Shown here one piece after another: positions 10,986-21,659 of a stretch of 64,000 nucleotides of DNA. Location of the stretch: contig CAVVAE010000004.1 of the NCBI GenBank assembly GCA_963746185.1, positions 434,001 to 498,000 of the forward strand. Direction: 5' to 3'. Numbering within the stretch: the first letter of the stretch is position 1; the number at the start of each line of letters is the position of its first letter. This DNA is from CAVVAE01 sp963746185. GTDB lineage: Bacteria > Actinomycetota > Actinomycetes > Propionibacteriales > Nocardioidaceae. Made by a program: the position numbers and the translations under genes. The notes below the pieces were generated by a model that worked only from the letters and a program-made list of their open reading frames with translations, did not search any database and was not told the origin of the DNA.

Positions 10986-11696
10986 TCACGGGAGGTCGAG
11001 CAGCTTCTCGCGAACGGCGTACATCACGGCTTCCATCCGGGAGTGCAACTGCAGCTTCTCCAAGATGTTGCGCACATGGTTCTTCACGGTGTTCTCACTG
11101 ATGTAGAGGTCGCGAGCAATCTCGCGGTTGTTCTGTCCACGGGCGACGAGGTTGAGCACTTCAAGCTCGCGATCGGTGAGTCGTGGCAAGACGACCTCGG
11201 ACTTGGTCCCTGCCCGCGAGATCGTCTTGAACTCCTCGAGCAGCTTGGCGGCCATCGACGGGCTGATCAGCGACTGTCCGTCGGCGACGACCCGGATCGC
11301 CTGGGCGACCTGGTCGATCGAGGCGTCCTTGAGGAGATAGCCGGAGGCGCCGTTCTTGATGGCGTCGTAGAGGTCACCCTCTTCGTCGGACACGGTCAGC
11401 ATGATGATGTTGGCGGACGGTGCCACCTCTTTGATCGTGCTGCAGGCCTCGATCCCGGAGCGTTTCGGCATCCGAACGTCCATCAGCACCACATCGGGCA
11501 CCAGCCGGGCGGCGAGTTCGGCCGCCTCGTCGCCGTCAGAGGCTTCACCGACGACGTCGATATCGTCCTCGGCGGCCACCAGCATGATGAGACCTCGGCG
11601 GAAGAGCTCTTGGTCGTCAACGACCACGACGCGAATTGGCTCGCGTCGCGGTGAGAACTCTGCGACCTCTTCCATGCCGGAAATCATGTCAGACAT
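10986..11696 (-). CDS. NarL/LuxR-family response regulator, orphan
   Basis: 236 residues. Receiver domain ~20-140 with acidic pair D27/D28, phospho-acceptor D73 (VVLMDVRMP), T/S at MLTVSDEE and K at GYLLKDAS; linker; GerE/LuxR helix-turn-helix at ~172-214 (LTDRELEVLNLVARGQNN, then REIARDLYISENTVKNHV). No histidine kinase is adjacent; kin of this gene sits beside hpf in other actinobacteria too (SCO3008 position), so the partner kinase is elsewhere. May control stress or stationary-phase genes such as hpf (inference from position only). Confidence 0.92.
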   Translation of the reverse strand: MSDMISGMEEVAEFSPRREPIRVVVVDDQELFRRGLIMLVAAEDDIDVVGEASDGDEAAELAARLVPDVVLMDVRMPKRSGIEACSTIKEVAPSANIIMLTVSDEEGDLYDAIKNGASGYLLKDASIDQVAQAIRVVADGQSLISPSMAAKLLEEFKTISRAGTKSEVVLPRLTDRELEVLNLVARGQNNREIARDLYISENTVKNHVRNILEKLQLHSRMEAVMYAVREKLLDLP

Positions 11697-11800
11697 GACC
11701 TACCCCGCGCGGCTGAGTGGCCAAACTGTGCCAGCGGACGCGGTCCGAGCACGTCAACCCAGGCACGCAACAGTGCCCCTGCACAATGGGTGCGTCGAAG

Positions 11801-12415
11801 TCAGTCGGTGAGGCGAATCACCCCGTAGTCGTAGCCCTTGCGCCGATAGACCACGGAGGGCTGCTCGCTCTCCTTGTCGATGAACAGGTAGAAATCGTGT
11901 CCGACGAGCTCCATCTCATAGAGCGCCTGGTCGAGCGTCATGGGCGCCGCCGGATGCGTCTTTTCGCGTACGACGGGCGGGCCTTCGCCCATCACGGTGA
12001 TCGGACCGGCCTTGCGCTCCACGACCTCGTCGTCCTCGACGACAGCTTCGGGTCGCTCCGTGGCATTGGCCGCCATGGCCTGCGCAAGCGACTTGGGAGT
12101 GCGGGCTCCGTGGTGAACTCGGCGGCGGTCGGAGGCCTTCCGCGCCTGGGCGCTCAGTCGCTCGACAGCCTTGTCCAGGGCGGACATCTTGTCTTCGGCG
12201 GCGGCCTCAGCGCGGATCACCGGCCCTTTGCTGCGAATCGTGATCTCCACGCGCACGGACTGGTCGGACAGGCGCGGGTTGGGTTCCTTGGACACCTCGA
12301 CGTCGACGCGGATGACGCGCTGGTCATACTTCTCCAGCCGCTCCAGCTTTTCCTCAACGTGACTGCGGAAACGCTCCGACACTTCGCAGTGACGACCCTT
12401 GACCACGACTTCCAC
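11801..12415 (-). CDS. hpf: Ribosome hibernation promoting factor, long form
   Basis: 204 residues from GTG 12415 (reading MEVVVKGRHCEV), chosen because AAGGAGG sits 5 nt upstream; an open frame to 12892 is non-coding extension. N-terminal S30AE domain (~1-100: GRHCEVSERFRSHVEEKLER, DVEVSKEPNPRL) binds the decoding centre; a charged linker follows; the C-terminal ~60 residues (PMTLDQALYEMELVGHDFYL, YRRKGYDYGVIRL) form the dimerisation domain that joins two 30S subunits into 100S particles. Inactivates ribosomes reversibly in stationary phase. A 400-bp non-coding stretch precedes it, suggesting an independent regulated promoter. Confidence 0.95.
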   Translation of the reverse strand: MEVVVKGRHCEVSERFRSHVEEKLERLEKYDQRVIRVDVEVSKEPNPRLSDQSVRVEITIRSKGPVIRAEAAAEDKMSALDKAVERLSAQARKASDRRRVHHGARTPKSLAQAMAANATERPEAVVEDDEVVERKAGPITVMGEGPPVVREKTHPAAPMTLDQALYEMELVGHDFYLFIDKESEQPSVVYRRKGYDYGVIRLTD

Positions 12416-12818
12416 ACGTGCCTCCTTGGGGATGAGAGCGGGACCTCGAACCGAGGCTTCGCCCATGTGGATACAAGACCTGACACCCGTCCGGCCGACC
12501 TGGTCTTCGTCCCCACACTCGCCTGCTGAGGTTTTCGCAGCTTGTGCCACTAACGACCTTCTCCCGGAGACGGAGGGGTTCTGACCCTCCACCGGGGCAG
12601 GACTTACTGCTAAGCCGCTCCGTGATCGATCGACGGGACTGCAGAAGGGCCCCGACGACCTTACGTGGGCCGTTTCGCCTGCGGCTGGCATCGGCTTGCC
12701 TCGGGGAGCCTCGAAGGATCGAGGCCCTCGTGGCGCAACCACGGACCCGGACGGGTGCCATGTCTCGACAGTAGCCGCTCGGTCGGGCAGCGGATAGCGA
12801 TGTGAAAAATCCGGGACC
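12416..12818. other. 403-bp intergenic region upstream of hpf
   Basis: The only gene-free stretch over 300 bp. It lies between comF and hpf, both on the minus strand, so it is the hpf promoter/leader. I see AAGGAGG before the hpf GTG, a hairpin GGAGGG-N7-CCCTCC at 12572-12590, and a run of five A (T on the minus strand, 12805-12809) next to a 4-bp GGAC/GTCC stem that could be a weak comF terminator. No known riboswitch consensus was recognised, and no convincing -35/-10 pair. An in-frame open reading of about 160 codons upstream of hpf GTG lacks coding character. Confidence 0.5.
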
Positions 12819-13538
12819 TCAGGGCGTCCGTGAGGGAGTACGACGACGGGTGGCCGCGACGACTGCGACGCCGAGCACTTGCGCGCCGGCAACGCGAAGC
12901 GCGCGCACGGCCTCGGCTGCGGTCGCCCCGGTCGTCACAATGTCGTCGACCACGATGGCGGACACTCCACCAAGGCCGCGTCGCCGGCGTATCTCGAACG
13001 CTCCAGCGAGATTGCTCGCGCGATCGTTTGCCGCGAGCTCCGACTGATCGACAACGGCGCGAGTGAACCGCAACGCGGGGTCTACCGAGGCTGCGACTCC
13101 GGCCCGGCGCAGTGCCCGACCGCACTCGCGGGTGATCCGGAGCAGCGGATCATGCCCGCGCTCACGCACGACCCGGGCACGTGACGGCACCGGGACCAGG
13201 TGCACCACAGCCGATGCCGGTCGGTCTGACAAGGAAAGGACGCCGAAGACCGATAGCGCGAGAGCACGTCCGAGGGGTCGGCTCAAGGCGAGTCGACCCT
13301 CCTCCTTGTGAGCGATCAGGGCTGCCCGGGCCACACCGTCGTACGCCGCAACCGCCATCACGCACGACAAACCCTGAGGGCAGGGAGTGGGCGAGCTGCG
13401 AAACGGCAATCCTTCAAACGCGGCACCGCAGCGTGCGCACAACGCTGTCCCTGGACGTTCGCAGCCGACACACTGCCCACCGAGCAGGAGGTCGATCGAA
13501 GCTGCGCCGAGTTCGCGATGGCTGGTCATCGGTCCCAT
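12819..13538 (-). CDS. ComF-family phosphoribosyltransferase-like protein
   Basis: 239 residues (ATG 13538; ATG 13529 MTSHREL is an alternative). N-terminal zinc-ribbon-like cysteines (CVGC and CARC, ~23-39) followed by a type I PRTase fold with YDGVARAALIAHKEEG and the PRPP motif SAIVVDDIVTTGATAAEAVR. In competent bacteria ComF helps internalised ssDNA; in actinobacteria its role is unproven (M. tuberculosis counterpart Rv3242c, same position). Lies between lpqB and hpf with 100-bp and 403-bp gaps, same direction. Confidence 0.9.
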   Translation of the reverse strand: MGPMTSHRELGAASIDLLLGGQCVGCERPGTALCARCGAAFEGLPFRSSPTPCPQGLSCVMAVAAYDGVARAALIAHKEEGRLALSRPLGRALALSVFGVLSLSDRPASAVVHLVPVPSRARVVRERGHDPLLRITRECGRALRRAGVAASVDPALRFTRAVVDQSELAANDRASNLAGAFEIRRRRGLGGVSAIVVDDIVTTGATAAEAVRALRVAGAQVLGVAVVAATRRRTPSRTP

Positions 13539-13638
13539 CGTTCGCGGGGACGGCCATGCCTGGCAGGGGTTCAGGGCTCGCTGTGGAGAACTTCACGGGA
13601 GGAGAGGAGTTGTGGAAGACGACGTGGAGGACGACGGA

Positions 13639-15390
13639 TCAGCCGGGATAGACCGGCGCACGAACCCTGGTCGCTCCCCCGAAGCTGACCCATTGCGCGT
13701 CGGGAGAGTAGATGTAGAGCGCGCCGCTGTTGTCGCCGATCAACAGCCGGGCGTCGGCGTTCGGTCCCGCGGCCAGACTGGTGGGGCGGATCGGAAGGAA
13801 GCCGGCGACACCGGCCGGCACGGTCGAGCCGTCGATGCTGAACTCGAACGGCTGCCGTTCACCGCCCGCGTCCTCAGCGAGCACCGCTATCGAGGTCGGG
13901 CTCATCCAGGCGAGCCAACTCATGTTGGTAGGCGAAACCTCTGGGCTCACGACGGTCTGCGCCGGTCGCAACGACACCTGTCCGACCTTCGCCGGGTTGC
14001 GGTCGATCACCGAGATGACGAGCTTGGTGTCCGAGCCGCGGCCGATCAGGGCAGCCAGGCGGACACCGTCGCGGGACACGGCGAACGACTTGACGTTCTT
14101 CCCCGTGATGCCCGGGGCCTCGAGCTCGCGGCCACCCTCCCCCGTAGAGACATACAGCTTCGCACCGTTGGCGGCGTTGTCGATGATCCACAACACCTCA
14201 TGCACGTCCCAGGACGGGCGCAGCACATTGCTGCCGCCGCGGAACCACACCGAGCTGCCCGTGGCAGCCGCCGACATCGTCGTCACCGAGACCGTGCTGC
14301 CGTCCCGGCTCACGACAGCTGCCTGGGCAGCGTTCGGGTCTACTGCCGCCCACCGTGACGTCCGAGAGATCGGCCCGACCGGACCCGGTACGGTCGTCGT
14401 GTCGTTGTTGGAGACGCTCACGAGACCTTGCCCTGAAAGCGCATACAACTGTCTGCTCGCGGCCAACCCCGCGGGGTCGAAGCCCGGGAACTCATCGACG
14501 CCGATCTCCGTACCCACCCCGAGATCGAGCCGAGCACCATCCACAGTCACGACGACGGTCTTGATCTCATCGATGGGTTGCAACGTCCACGTGAGTTGGG
14601 CCGCGAAGAGCCTGCGGTCATCCGCCGAGAGCTGCAGAATCTCATCTGTCAGCGGTACTTCGGCCACCCCGGCTTCCGAGATAGAAACCGACACGTCAAG
14701 GGCGGTGGTGGGTAGCGCGCCGCTCGTGACGACGCCCCCGAGATCGTCGGTGGGGCCGGCCAGCAAGTCCTTGACCAAGGACGTGGCCAAGGTCTCGCCC
14801 AGCAGCTGGTACACCGGGTCAGGGGTGAGCACGCTGCGCGTCGAGTCGAAGAAGTACAGCGAAAACGCGTCGTAGTAGCTGTCGAAGTAGTCGCGGTCGA
14901 CAAACGTTCCCGTGAGCGGATTGGCGAGCCGCCACTCCCCGTTGACGCGGCGCATGTCGAGCTCGCTGCTGATCCCGCCTCCCCCAGGCGTCGCGGTCGT
15001 CCACGAGCCGCGCGCGTCGAGGGACCCCATGGCCCTCGCTCGCAACGCCACCGCGTCAGTGGTCTCCGACAACGTCAGGTCGGTGTAGACGACGAGTCCG
15101 TCCGAGGGGTCCCAGTTGCCTGCCGCTTGCGCTGTCAGGAACTGTCGGACGATCGAGGCGTCCTGTGGGTAGGCCATCATCGCGTTGAGGTATCCCGCCG
15201 CGACCTCTTTGCGGCCAGCGCCGGGCCGAGGACCGTCGGGGACGTTGCTGCTCAAGGGCGGCTCTTCTTGAGCACCCACGGCTCGACCCTGGTGGACCGA
15301 CGAGCTCTCAGGTATCGACACGCAAGCGGTCGCTGCTACGACGACCAGCGCCAACGTTGCGACGCGAGCAAGGCTGCTGTGGCGGATCAC
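13639..15390 (-). CDS. lpqB: LpqB lipoprotein (MtrAB accessory protein)
   Basis: 583 residues. GTG start at 15390 overlapping the mtrB stop by 4 bp (GTGA), so translationally coupled. Signal peptide with lipobox ending in Cys23 (AATAC), a GerMN-type domain in the first half (LPTTALDVSVSISEAGVAEV) and a C-terminal beta-propeller-like half with repeated W/G-rich strands (VLWIIDNAANGAKLYVSTGEG). LpqB is a lipoprotein that binds the extracellular part of MtrB and modulates MtrA phosphorylation in mycobacteria. The three-gene order mtrA-mtrB-lpqB is conserved throughout actinobacteria. Confidence 0.95.
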   Translation of the reverse strand: MIRHSSLARVATLALVVVAATACVSIPESSSVHQGRAVGAQEEPPLSSNVPDGPRPGAGRKEVAAGYLNAMMAYPQDASIVRQFLTAQAAGNWDPSDGLVVYTDLTLSETTDAVALRARAMGSLDARGSWTTATPGGGGISSELDMRRVNGEWRLANPLTGTFVDRDYFDSYYDAFSLYFFDSTRSVLTPDPVYQLLGETLATSLVKDLLAGPTDDLGGVVTSGALPTTALDVSVSISEAGVAEVPLTDEILQLSADDRRLFAAQLTWTLQPIDEIKTVVVTVDGARLDLGVGTEIGVDEFPGFDPAGLAASRQLYALSGQGLVSVSNNDTTTVPGPVGPISRTSRWAAVDPNAAQAAVVSRDGSTVSVTTMSAAATGSSVWFRGGSNVLRPSWDVHEVLWIIDNAANGAKLYVSTGEGGRELEAPGITGKNVKSFAVSRDGVRLAALIGRGSDTKLVISVIDRNPAKVGQVSLRPAQTVVSPEVSPTNMSWLAWMSPTSIAVLAEDAGGERQPFEFSIDGSTVPAGVAGFLPIRPTSLAAGPNADARLLIGDNSGALYIYSPDAQWVSFGGATRVRAPVYPG

Positions 15391-17141
15391 AACACACCAC
15401 GCCGATGGTCGTGGGGATAGCGGGCGTACGGCGCTCCGACCGCCACCGGAGCACGCTCGAAGGGCACCAGGGGCAACGGTGACTCACCAAGCGGGCCTCC
15501 GGCCCGACGTGGCAGCGTCAGCCTGAAGACGGAGCCAATGCCCGGCTCGCCCCAGGCATCGAGGCGACCGGAGTGCAACATGGTGTCTTCCACGGCGATC
15601 GAAAGCCCCAACCCCGTACCGCCTCGGGTGCGCGCCCGCGCGGGGTCTGCTCGCCAGAAGCGGTTGAAGACCAGCACTTCTTCGCCAGGCTTGAGCCCGA
15701 CGCCCTGGTCACGCACCGAGATCGCGAGCGTTGTGGTGGTGGCCGCCACCCGGACGTGCACGTCGCTCCCCGCGCCGTACTCGATGGCGTTGACCACGAG
15801 GTTGCGGACGATGCGCTCGATCCGGCGCACATCGACCTCCGCTACGCAAGGCGCAGGTGGCGCGGTCAGCGTGAGCCGGCTCCCACGGCTTTCGGCCAGG
15901 GCGGCAGCCGACGCAACGACCTGGCCCACCACCTCGCGCAGGTCGACGTCGGTGAGGTCGAGGACGGCAGCGCCAGCATCGAAGCGGCTGATCTCGAGCA
16001 GGTCGGTGAGCAGACCCTCGAAGCGATCGAGCTCGGCCGCCAACAGCTCGGCGGATCGTGCTGTGGCCGGGTCGAAGTTGACCTTGGCGTCGTACAGCAC
16101 ATCGGCGGCCATCCGCACGGTGGTCAGCGGCGTGCGGAGCTCATGACTGACGTCGGCGACAAACCGATGCTGGACGCGAGAAAGCTCTTCGAGCTGTCGG
16201 ATCTGCTGCTGCAGGCTGCTAGCCATCTGGTTGAACGACACACCGAGGCGAGCGATGTCGTCCTCACCCCGCACGTGCATGCGCTCTTCGAGTCGTCCAG
16301 CCGCGAGTCGCTCGGCGATACGACGGGCGAGTCGGACAGGGGTAACCACTTGCCGGGTGACCAGCCACGCGATGATGCCGAGGAGGACAACGAGCAGAGC
16401 TCCAGTGGTAATGAGGGCGCTGCGCACAAGGAACAGCGACTGCTGCTGTTCCTTGAGGGGGAACACGTAGAACAGGGCGTAGCGCTCCCCCGTCCCACTG
16501 ACACTGATCTGCGAGCCGACGACGAGACCGGGCACGGTCTGGAGGTCGGGATCGTCGAAGTGAACGGTCGTGTAGGCCCACCAGGTGCCGGGCTCGTCGC
16601 TCACCTGGTCACGCACGGAAGCCGGAATCGACGAGGCGGGGTCGATATCGCCCGTGGCCCTGCTGCCACCGGTCGTCGACACTGTCCCGTCGGTCTGCTC
16701 GAGCGGGCCGATGATGACGACACCGAAGTCGTCGCGGGCCTGGTCACGCGGCGCCAGCACCTCGATCAGCCCCTTGAGCAGCGGTCCCACGTCGAACACG
16801 TCGGTGACCTCGGCGCCGTCGAGCTTGGACTGGGCCGTGTCGACACCCGCGGATGCCTGGGCAAGTGAGGCCTGCAACTTGCTGTCGAGCAGACCGTTGG
16901 TGACCTGGGTGAGCAGCACCCATCCGGCGAGGATCGCGAGGATGGCGGACAGCGTCACGGTGCCGATGACCACGCGAGCCTGGATCGACCGCCGCCACAG
17001 CTGAGCGAGCTGGCGCACGGGTGTCATGACCACAGTCATGACCGACCGCATGTTGGCACTGGCTCGGGGCTCAGCGCTGGGCGGCCGCTCACCCTGCGGT
17101 GAGGCCCGCTCCTGTCGCTGCTTACCGCCGTCCTGCTCCAC
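15387..17141 (-). CDS. mtrB: MtrB sensor histidine kinase
   Basis: 584 residues from GTG 17141. TM1 ~59-79, extracytoplasmic sensor ~80-240, TM2 ~241-263, HAMP ~258-315, HisKA with phospho-acceptor H333 (VADVSHELRTPLTT), then HATPase_c with N box (NLVVNAIEYG), G1 (VRDQGVGL) and G2 (RGGTGLGLSI). Senses envelope or division state and phosphorylates MtrA; in mycobacteria it localises to septa. Stop overlaps the lpqB GTG by 4 bp. Starts 3 nt after the mtrA stop. Confidence 0.97.
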   Translation of the reverse strand: MEQDGGKQRQERASPQGERPPSAEPRASANMRSVMTVVMTPVRQLAQLWRRSIQARVVIGTVTLSAILAILAGWVLLTQVTNGLLDSKLQASLAQASAGVDTAQSKLDGAEVTDVFDVGPLLKGLIEVLAPRDQARDDFGVVIIGPLEQTDGTVSTTGGSRATGDIDPASSIPASVRDQVSDEPGTWWAYTTVHFDDPDLQTVPGLVVGSQISVSGTGERYALFYVFPLKEQQQSLFLVRSALITTGALLVVLLGIIAWLVTRQVVTPVRLARRIAERLAAGRLEERMHVRGEDDIARLGVSFNQMASSLQQQIRQLEELSRVQHRFVADVSHELRTPLTTVRMAADVLYDAKVNFDPATARSAELLAAELDRFEGLLTDLLEISRFDAGAAVLDLTDVDLREVVGQVVASAAALAESRGSRLTLTAPPAPCVAEVDVRRIERIVRNLVVNAIEYGAGSDVHVRVAATTTTLAISVRDQGVGLKPGEEVLVFNRFWRADPARARTRGGTGLGLSIAVEDTMLHSGRLDAWGEPGIGSVFRLTLPRRAGGPLGESPLPLVPFERAPVAVGAPYARYPHDHRRGVL

Positions 17142-17144
17142 CTG

Positions 17145-17852
17145 CTACCTGCTGCCTGCCGCCTCGCCGGCCTTGTAGCCCACGCCACGCACGGTGAGCA
17201 CAATCTGTGGGTTTTCTGGGTCGATCTCGACCTTGGACCGGAGCCGTTGCACGTGCACGTTGACCAACCGGGTGTCGGCGGCGTGGCGATAGCCCCACAC
17301 CTGCTCGAGCAGCACCTCGCGGGTGAAGACCTGCCAAGGCTTGCGCGCCAGGCACACGAGCAGGTCGAATTCCAGGGGCGTAAGCGAGAGCGCCTCACCT
17401 TCGCGCTTCACGGTGTGGCCAGCGACGTCGATCGTGAGATCGCCGATGTCGAGCGCCTCGGGTGCACTTTCCTCGAACTTGCGCAGCCGAGCGCGAAGCC
17501 GGGCCACCAACTCCTTGGGCTTGAACGGCTTGACGACATAGTCATCGGCCCCCGACTCCAGCCCGACCACGATATCGACGGTGTCGCTCTTGGCGGTGAG
17601 CATGATGATCGGCACTCCCGACTCCGCGCGGATTTCTTTGCAGACGTCGACGCCGTCCTTGCCCGGCAGCATCAGGTCGAGCAGCACGATGTCGGGCTTG
17701 AAGTCCCGAACTGTCGCCATCGCACGATCGCCCGTTGAGCAGACGCGCGGCTCGAAGCCCTCGTTGCGCAAGACGATCGTCAGCATTTCTGCCAGCGACG
17801 AGTCGTCGTCGACAACGAGGATCTTGCCTCGATGGCTTCTCACAGGTTCCAC
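17145..17852 (-). CDS. mtrA: MtrA response regulator (OmpR/PhoB family)
   Basis: 235 residues from GTG 17852 (VEPVRSHRGK), supported by GAGGGG 5-6 nt upstream; a longer open frame to 17912 is unlikely. Receiver with D13-D15 acidic pocket (ILVVDDD), phospho-acceptor D59 (VLLDLMLPGKDG), K at VVKPF; C-terminal winged helix (LTPLEFDLLVCLARKPWQVF, TRLVNVHVQRLRSKVE). Regulates cell-wall hydrolases, division and antibiotic/desiccation genes in actinobacteria. Likely targets in this window are the amidase at 38-40.8 kb and perhaps the LCP gene, where GTCACA repeats occur. A 13-bp palindrome (17930-17942) lies upstream. Confidence 0.97.
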   Translation of the reverse strand: MEPVRSHRGKILVVDDDSSLAEMLTIVLRNEGFEPRVCSTGDRAMATVRDFKPDIVLLDLMLPGKDGVDVCKEIRAESGVPIIMLTAKSDTVDIVVGLESGADDYVVKPFKPKELVARLRARLRKFEESAPEALDIGDLTIDVAGHTVKREGEALSLTPLEFDLLVCLARKPWQVFTREVLLEQVWGYRHAADTRLVNVHVQRLRSKVEIDPENPQIVLTVRGVGYKAGEAAGSR

Positions 17853-17956
17853 GTTGTCCCCTCGTGTCTGCCCCGGGTAGGGCGTGCCTAGCACGGCATG
17901 TTGACCGTACAAGAAGGGTACGTCGTGATGACGCTAAGCGTCGTACGTCAGCTTCC

Positions 17957-17972
17957 CCCGCATGGGTGCGGG
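17957..17972 (-). terminator. Stem-loop after ahcY
   Basis: CCCGCA-TGGG-TGCGGG, a perfect 6-bp GC stem with a 4-nt loop, 16 nt beyond the ahcY stop. No U-tract follows, as is common for high-GC actinobacterial terminators, so its activity is inferred. Confidence 0.45.
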
Positions 17973-17987
17973 TCACGCGTGGGCCCG

Positions 17988-19451
<1,464 letters not shown>

Positions 19452-19508
19452 ACGTGTTCCTCTGAGCTCTCTGCGATGGTGGGTGACGCGAAGCCCCGGA
19501 AGGGGGCG

Positions 19509-19530
19509 ATCCCAGCATAGGTGCTGGGAT
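19509..19530. promoter_or_regulatory. Perfect inverted repeat between ahcY and the aminotransferase gene
   Basis: ATCCCAGCA-TAGG-TGCTGGGAT: 9-bp arms, 4-nt loop. It sits 58 nt from the ahcY start and 16 nt from the divergent GTG at 19547. It may be an operator read by a dimeric regulator of both genes or an RNA hairpin in one leader. It does not match the SAH or SAM riboswitch consensus patterns I know. Confidence 0.5.
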
Positions 19531-19546
19531 AAGCCGCTGGAAAATC

Positions 19547-20737
19547 GTGAGAGGTGTGGACGTGGACATCGCTGCTCTGAGGGCTGAGACCCCCGGATGT
19601 GCCCACCGGGTGCACCTCAACAACGCCGGCGCTGCCCTGATGACCCAGTCCACTCTCGACGCGATGACCGGACACTTGCGCCTCGAGGCGGAGATCGGGG
19701 GCTATGAGGCGGCCGACGCGGCGCAGGAACAGATCTCCGCGACGTACGACAACCTGGCTGAGCTGATCGGTGGCGCAAGTAGCGAGATCGCGCTGTTCGA
19801 CAACGCAACCCACGCGTGGAACGCCGCCTTCTACTCGGTTCCCTTCCAGCCGGGCGACAAGATCCTCACCGGCCGCTCCGAGTACGGCAGCAACGTGCTC
19901 GCGTATCAGCAGATCGCCAAACGCCGCGGGGCGGAAGTCGTCGTCGTACCCAACGACTCCGATGGCCAACTCGACACGGCAGCGCTGGCAGGCCTCGTAG
20001 ACGATCGCACCAAGCTGATAGGTGTGAGCCACGTGCCGACCGGCGGCGGACTGGTCAACCCGGCTGCTGAGATCGGCCGCATCGCGAACGACGCCGGCGT
20101 CTTGTTCCTCCTCGACGCGGCCCAGTCGGTGGGACAGTTCCCCGTCAACGTCGACGAGCTCGGCGTCGACCTGCTCACCGTCACCGGGCGCAAGTTCCTC
20201 CGCGGGCCGCGGGGGACGGGGTTCCTCTGGGTGCGCGGCCGCGCCCTCGACCAGCTCGACCCGTTCGTGGCCGAGATCCGCTCGGCGACGTGGGACAGAG
20301 AGCGTGGAATCCGCTGGGTCGACGGCGCTCGACGGTTCGAGTCCTGGGAGAACAACTACGTCAGCATTCTTGGCCTTGGTGCGGCTGTCCGGCAGGGCCT
20401 TGACCTGGGCATGGAGTCGATCGCTGAACGCACGCTCGCCATGGGGACGCGGCTGCGGAGTCAGCTCGACGCAGTGCCGGGAGTTACCACCTACGACCTG
20501 GGTCGCGTCCGCTGCGCCATCGTGACTGCCCGAGTCGAGGGCGTCCCCGTAACGGACGTGGTCGCGGCGCTCGACCGGGCCGGAGTCAACGTGTCGACGA
20601 CCGTGCCCGAGCACGCCCAGTTCGACACCGAGATACGCGACGTCCATCCGCTGGTTCGCCTCTCGCCGCACTACTACAACACCGAGGACGAGCTCGACCG
20701 TGCCGTCGAGGTAGTCGCCGACCTCGTCAGTACTTGA
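19547..20737 (+). CDS. PLP-dependent class-V aminotransferase (cysteine-desulfurase-like fold)
   Basis: 396 residues from GTG 19547 (GTG at 19556 or 19562 also possible). Features: [45 protein letters not shown] with the PLP-ring Asp and Gln, and [16 protein letters not shown] with the Schiff-base Lys. No essential desulfurase Cys loop that I can recognise, so an isopenicillin-N-epimerase-like or generic aminotransferase role is more likely than sulfur transfer. Substrate unknown. Divergent from ahcY, convergent with and overlapping the CDF gene by 11 bp. Confidence 0.85.
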   Translation: MRGVDVDIAALRAETPGCAHRVHLNNAGAALMTQSTLDAMTGHLRLEAEIGGYEAADAAQEQISATYDNLAELIGGASSEIALFDNATHAWNAAFYSVPFQPGDKILTGRSEYGSNVLAYQQIAKRRGAEVVVVPNDSDGQLDTAALAGLVDDRTKLIGVSHVPTGGGLVNPAAEIGRIANDAGVLFLLDAAQSVGQFPVNVDELGVDLLTVTGRKFLRGPRGTGFLWVRGRALDQLDPFVAEIRSATWDRERGIRWVDGARRFESWENNYVSILGLGAAVRQGLDLGMESIAERTLAMGTRLRSQLDAVPGVTTYDLGRVRCAIVTARVEGVPVTDVVAALDRAGVNVSTTVPEHAQFDTEIRDVHPLVRLSPHYYNTEDELDRAVEVVADLVST

Positions 20738-21659
20738 TGTCGGGTTCAATGAAGATGTACTGAGCTTCGGGCACCGCCCGGCGGATTCGCTCCTCCGCTT
20801 CGTTGATCGTGTCGGTCACGACCTGGGCGCTGTCCGTCGGCGCGACCGAGATCTTCGCAGCCACCAGGATCTGTTCGGGCCCGACATGCAGGGTCCGCAT
20901 GTGGATGATCTCCAGCACGTGTTCGCCCGCGAGGAGCTGCTCCTCGATCGCAGCCACATTTCCCACGTTGGCTGCCTCGCCGAGCAGCAGGCTCTTGGTC
21001 TCGATCGCCAGGACCACTGCGACAGCCACGAGCAGCAGGCCGATCGCGACCGTACCGGCGACGTCCCAGTAGCCGTTGTCGGTGAGCAACGTGAGTCCCA
21101 CCCCGAACAGCGCGAAGACCAGGCCAAGGAGCGCGGCAAAGTCCTCGAGCAGTACGACGGGAAGCTCCGGCGCCTTGGCTTTACTGACGAACTGGCTCCA
21201 GCTCTCATCGCCGCGGATCTTGTTGGACTCCGCGATGGCCGTCTTGAACGAGTAGCTCTCCATCGCGATGGCGGCCACCAGCACGGCGATCGGCACCCAC
21301 CAGTAGTCGCTCGTGAGGAGTTCGTTCTCATGACCCTCATGGATCTCGTGGTACTTGTGGTAGGCCTCGTACAGAGCGAACAGCCCACCGACCGAGAACA
21401 GCACGATCGACACAATGAACGCGTAGACGTACCGCTCCCGGCCGTAGCCGAACGGATGCTCAGCTGTCGGTGCGCGACGCGACCGTCTTCCGCCGACCAG
21501 CAGCAGCGCCTGGTTTGCCGAGTCGGCGATCGAGTGGATGGACTCGGCGAGCATCGACGACGCACCGGTCAGTCCCCAGGCCACGAGCTTGGTCACGGCG
21601 ATACCCAGGTTCGCCGCCAGCGCCGCAACGATGGCCCTCGTGGAGTTACCGGTGCTCAT
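20727..21659 (-). CDS. Cation diffusion facilitator metal transporter
   Basis: 310 residues. Six-helix CDF domain with ESIHSIADSANQALLLVGG (metal-site HSxxDxxN), HPFGYGRERYVYAF, a His/Glu-rich loop after TM3 (YHKYHEIHEGHEN) that can collect metal, and a cytoplasmic C-terminal domain (VLEIIHMRTLHVGPEQILVA). Exports divalent ions such as Zn or Mn in exchange for protons. Adjacent in the same orientation to the SIS-domain gene; the ATG at 21659 abuts that gene's stop (21660). Confidence 0.92.
   Translation of the reverse strand: MSTGNSTRAIVAALAANLGIAVTKLVAWGLTGASSMLAESIHSIADSANQALLLVGGRRSRRAPTAEHPFGYGRERYVYAFIVSIVLFSVGGLFALYEAYHKYHEIHEGHENELLTSDYWWVPIAVLVAAIAMESYSFKTAIAESNKIRGDESWSQFVSKAKAPELPVVLLEDFAALLGLVFALFGVGLTLLTDNGYWDVAGTVAIGLLLVAVAVVLAIETKSLLLGEAANVGNVAAIEEQLLAGEHVLEIIHMRTLHVGPEQILVAAKISVAPTDSAQVVTDTINEAEERIRRAVPEAQYIFIEPDIKY

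Noticed and set aside
12416..12892. N-terminal extension of Hpf to 12892
   Set aside because: The AAGGAGG and the conserved S30AE start place the true start at 12415.
19452..19546. SAH or SAM riboswitch before ahcY
   Set aside because: No match to the conserved SAH or SAM-family core sequences I know; only a simple perfect hairpin.
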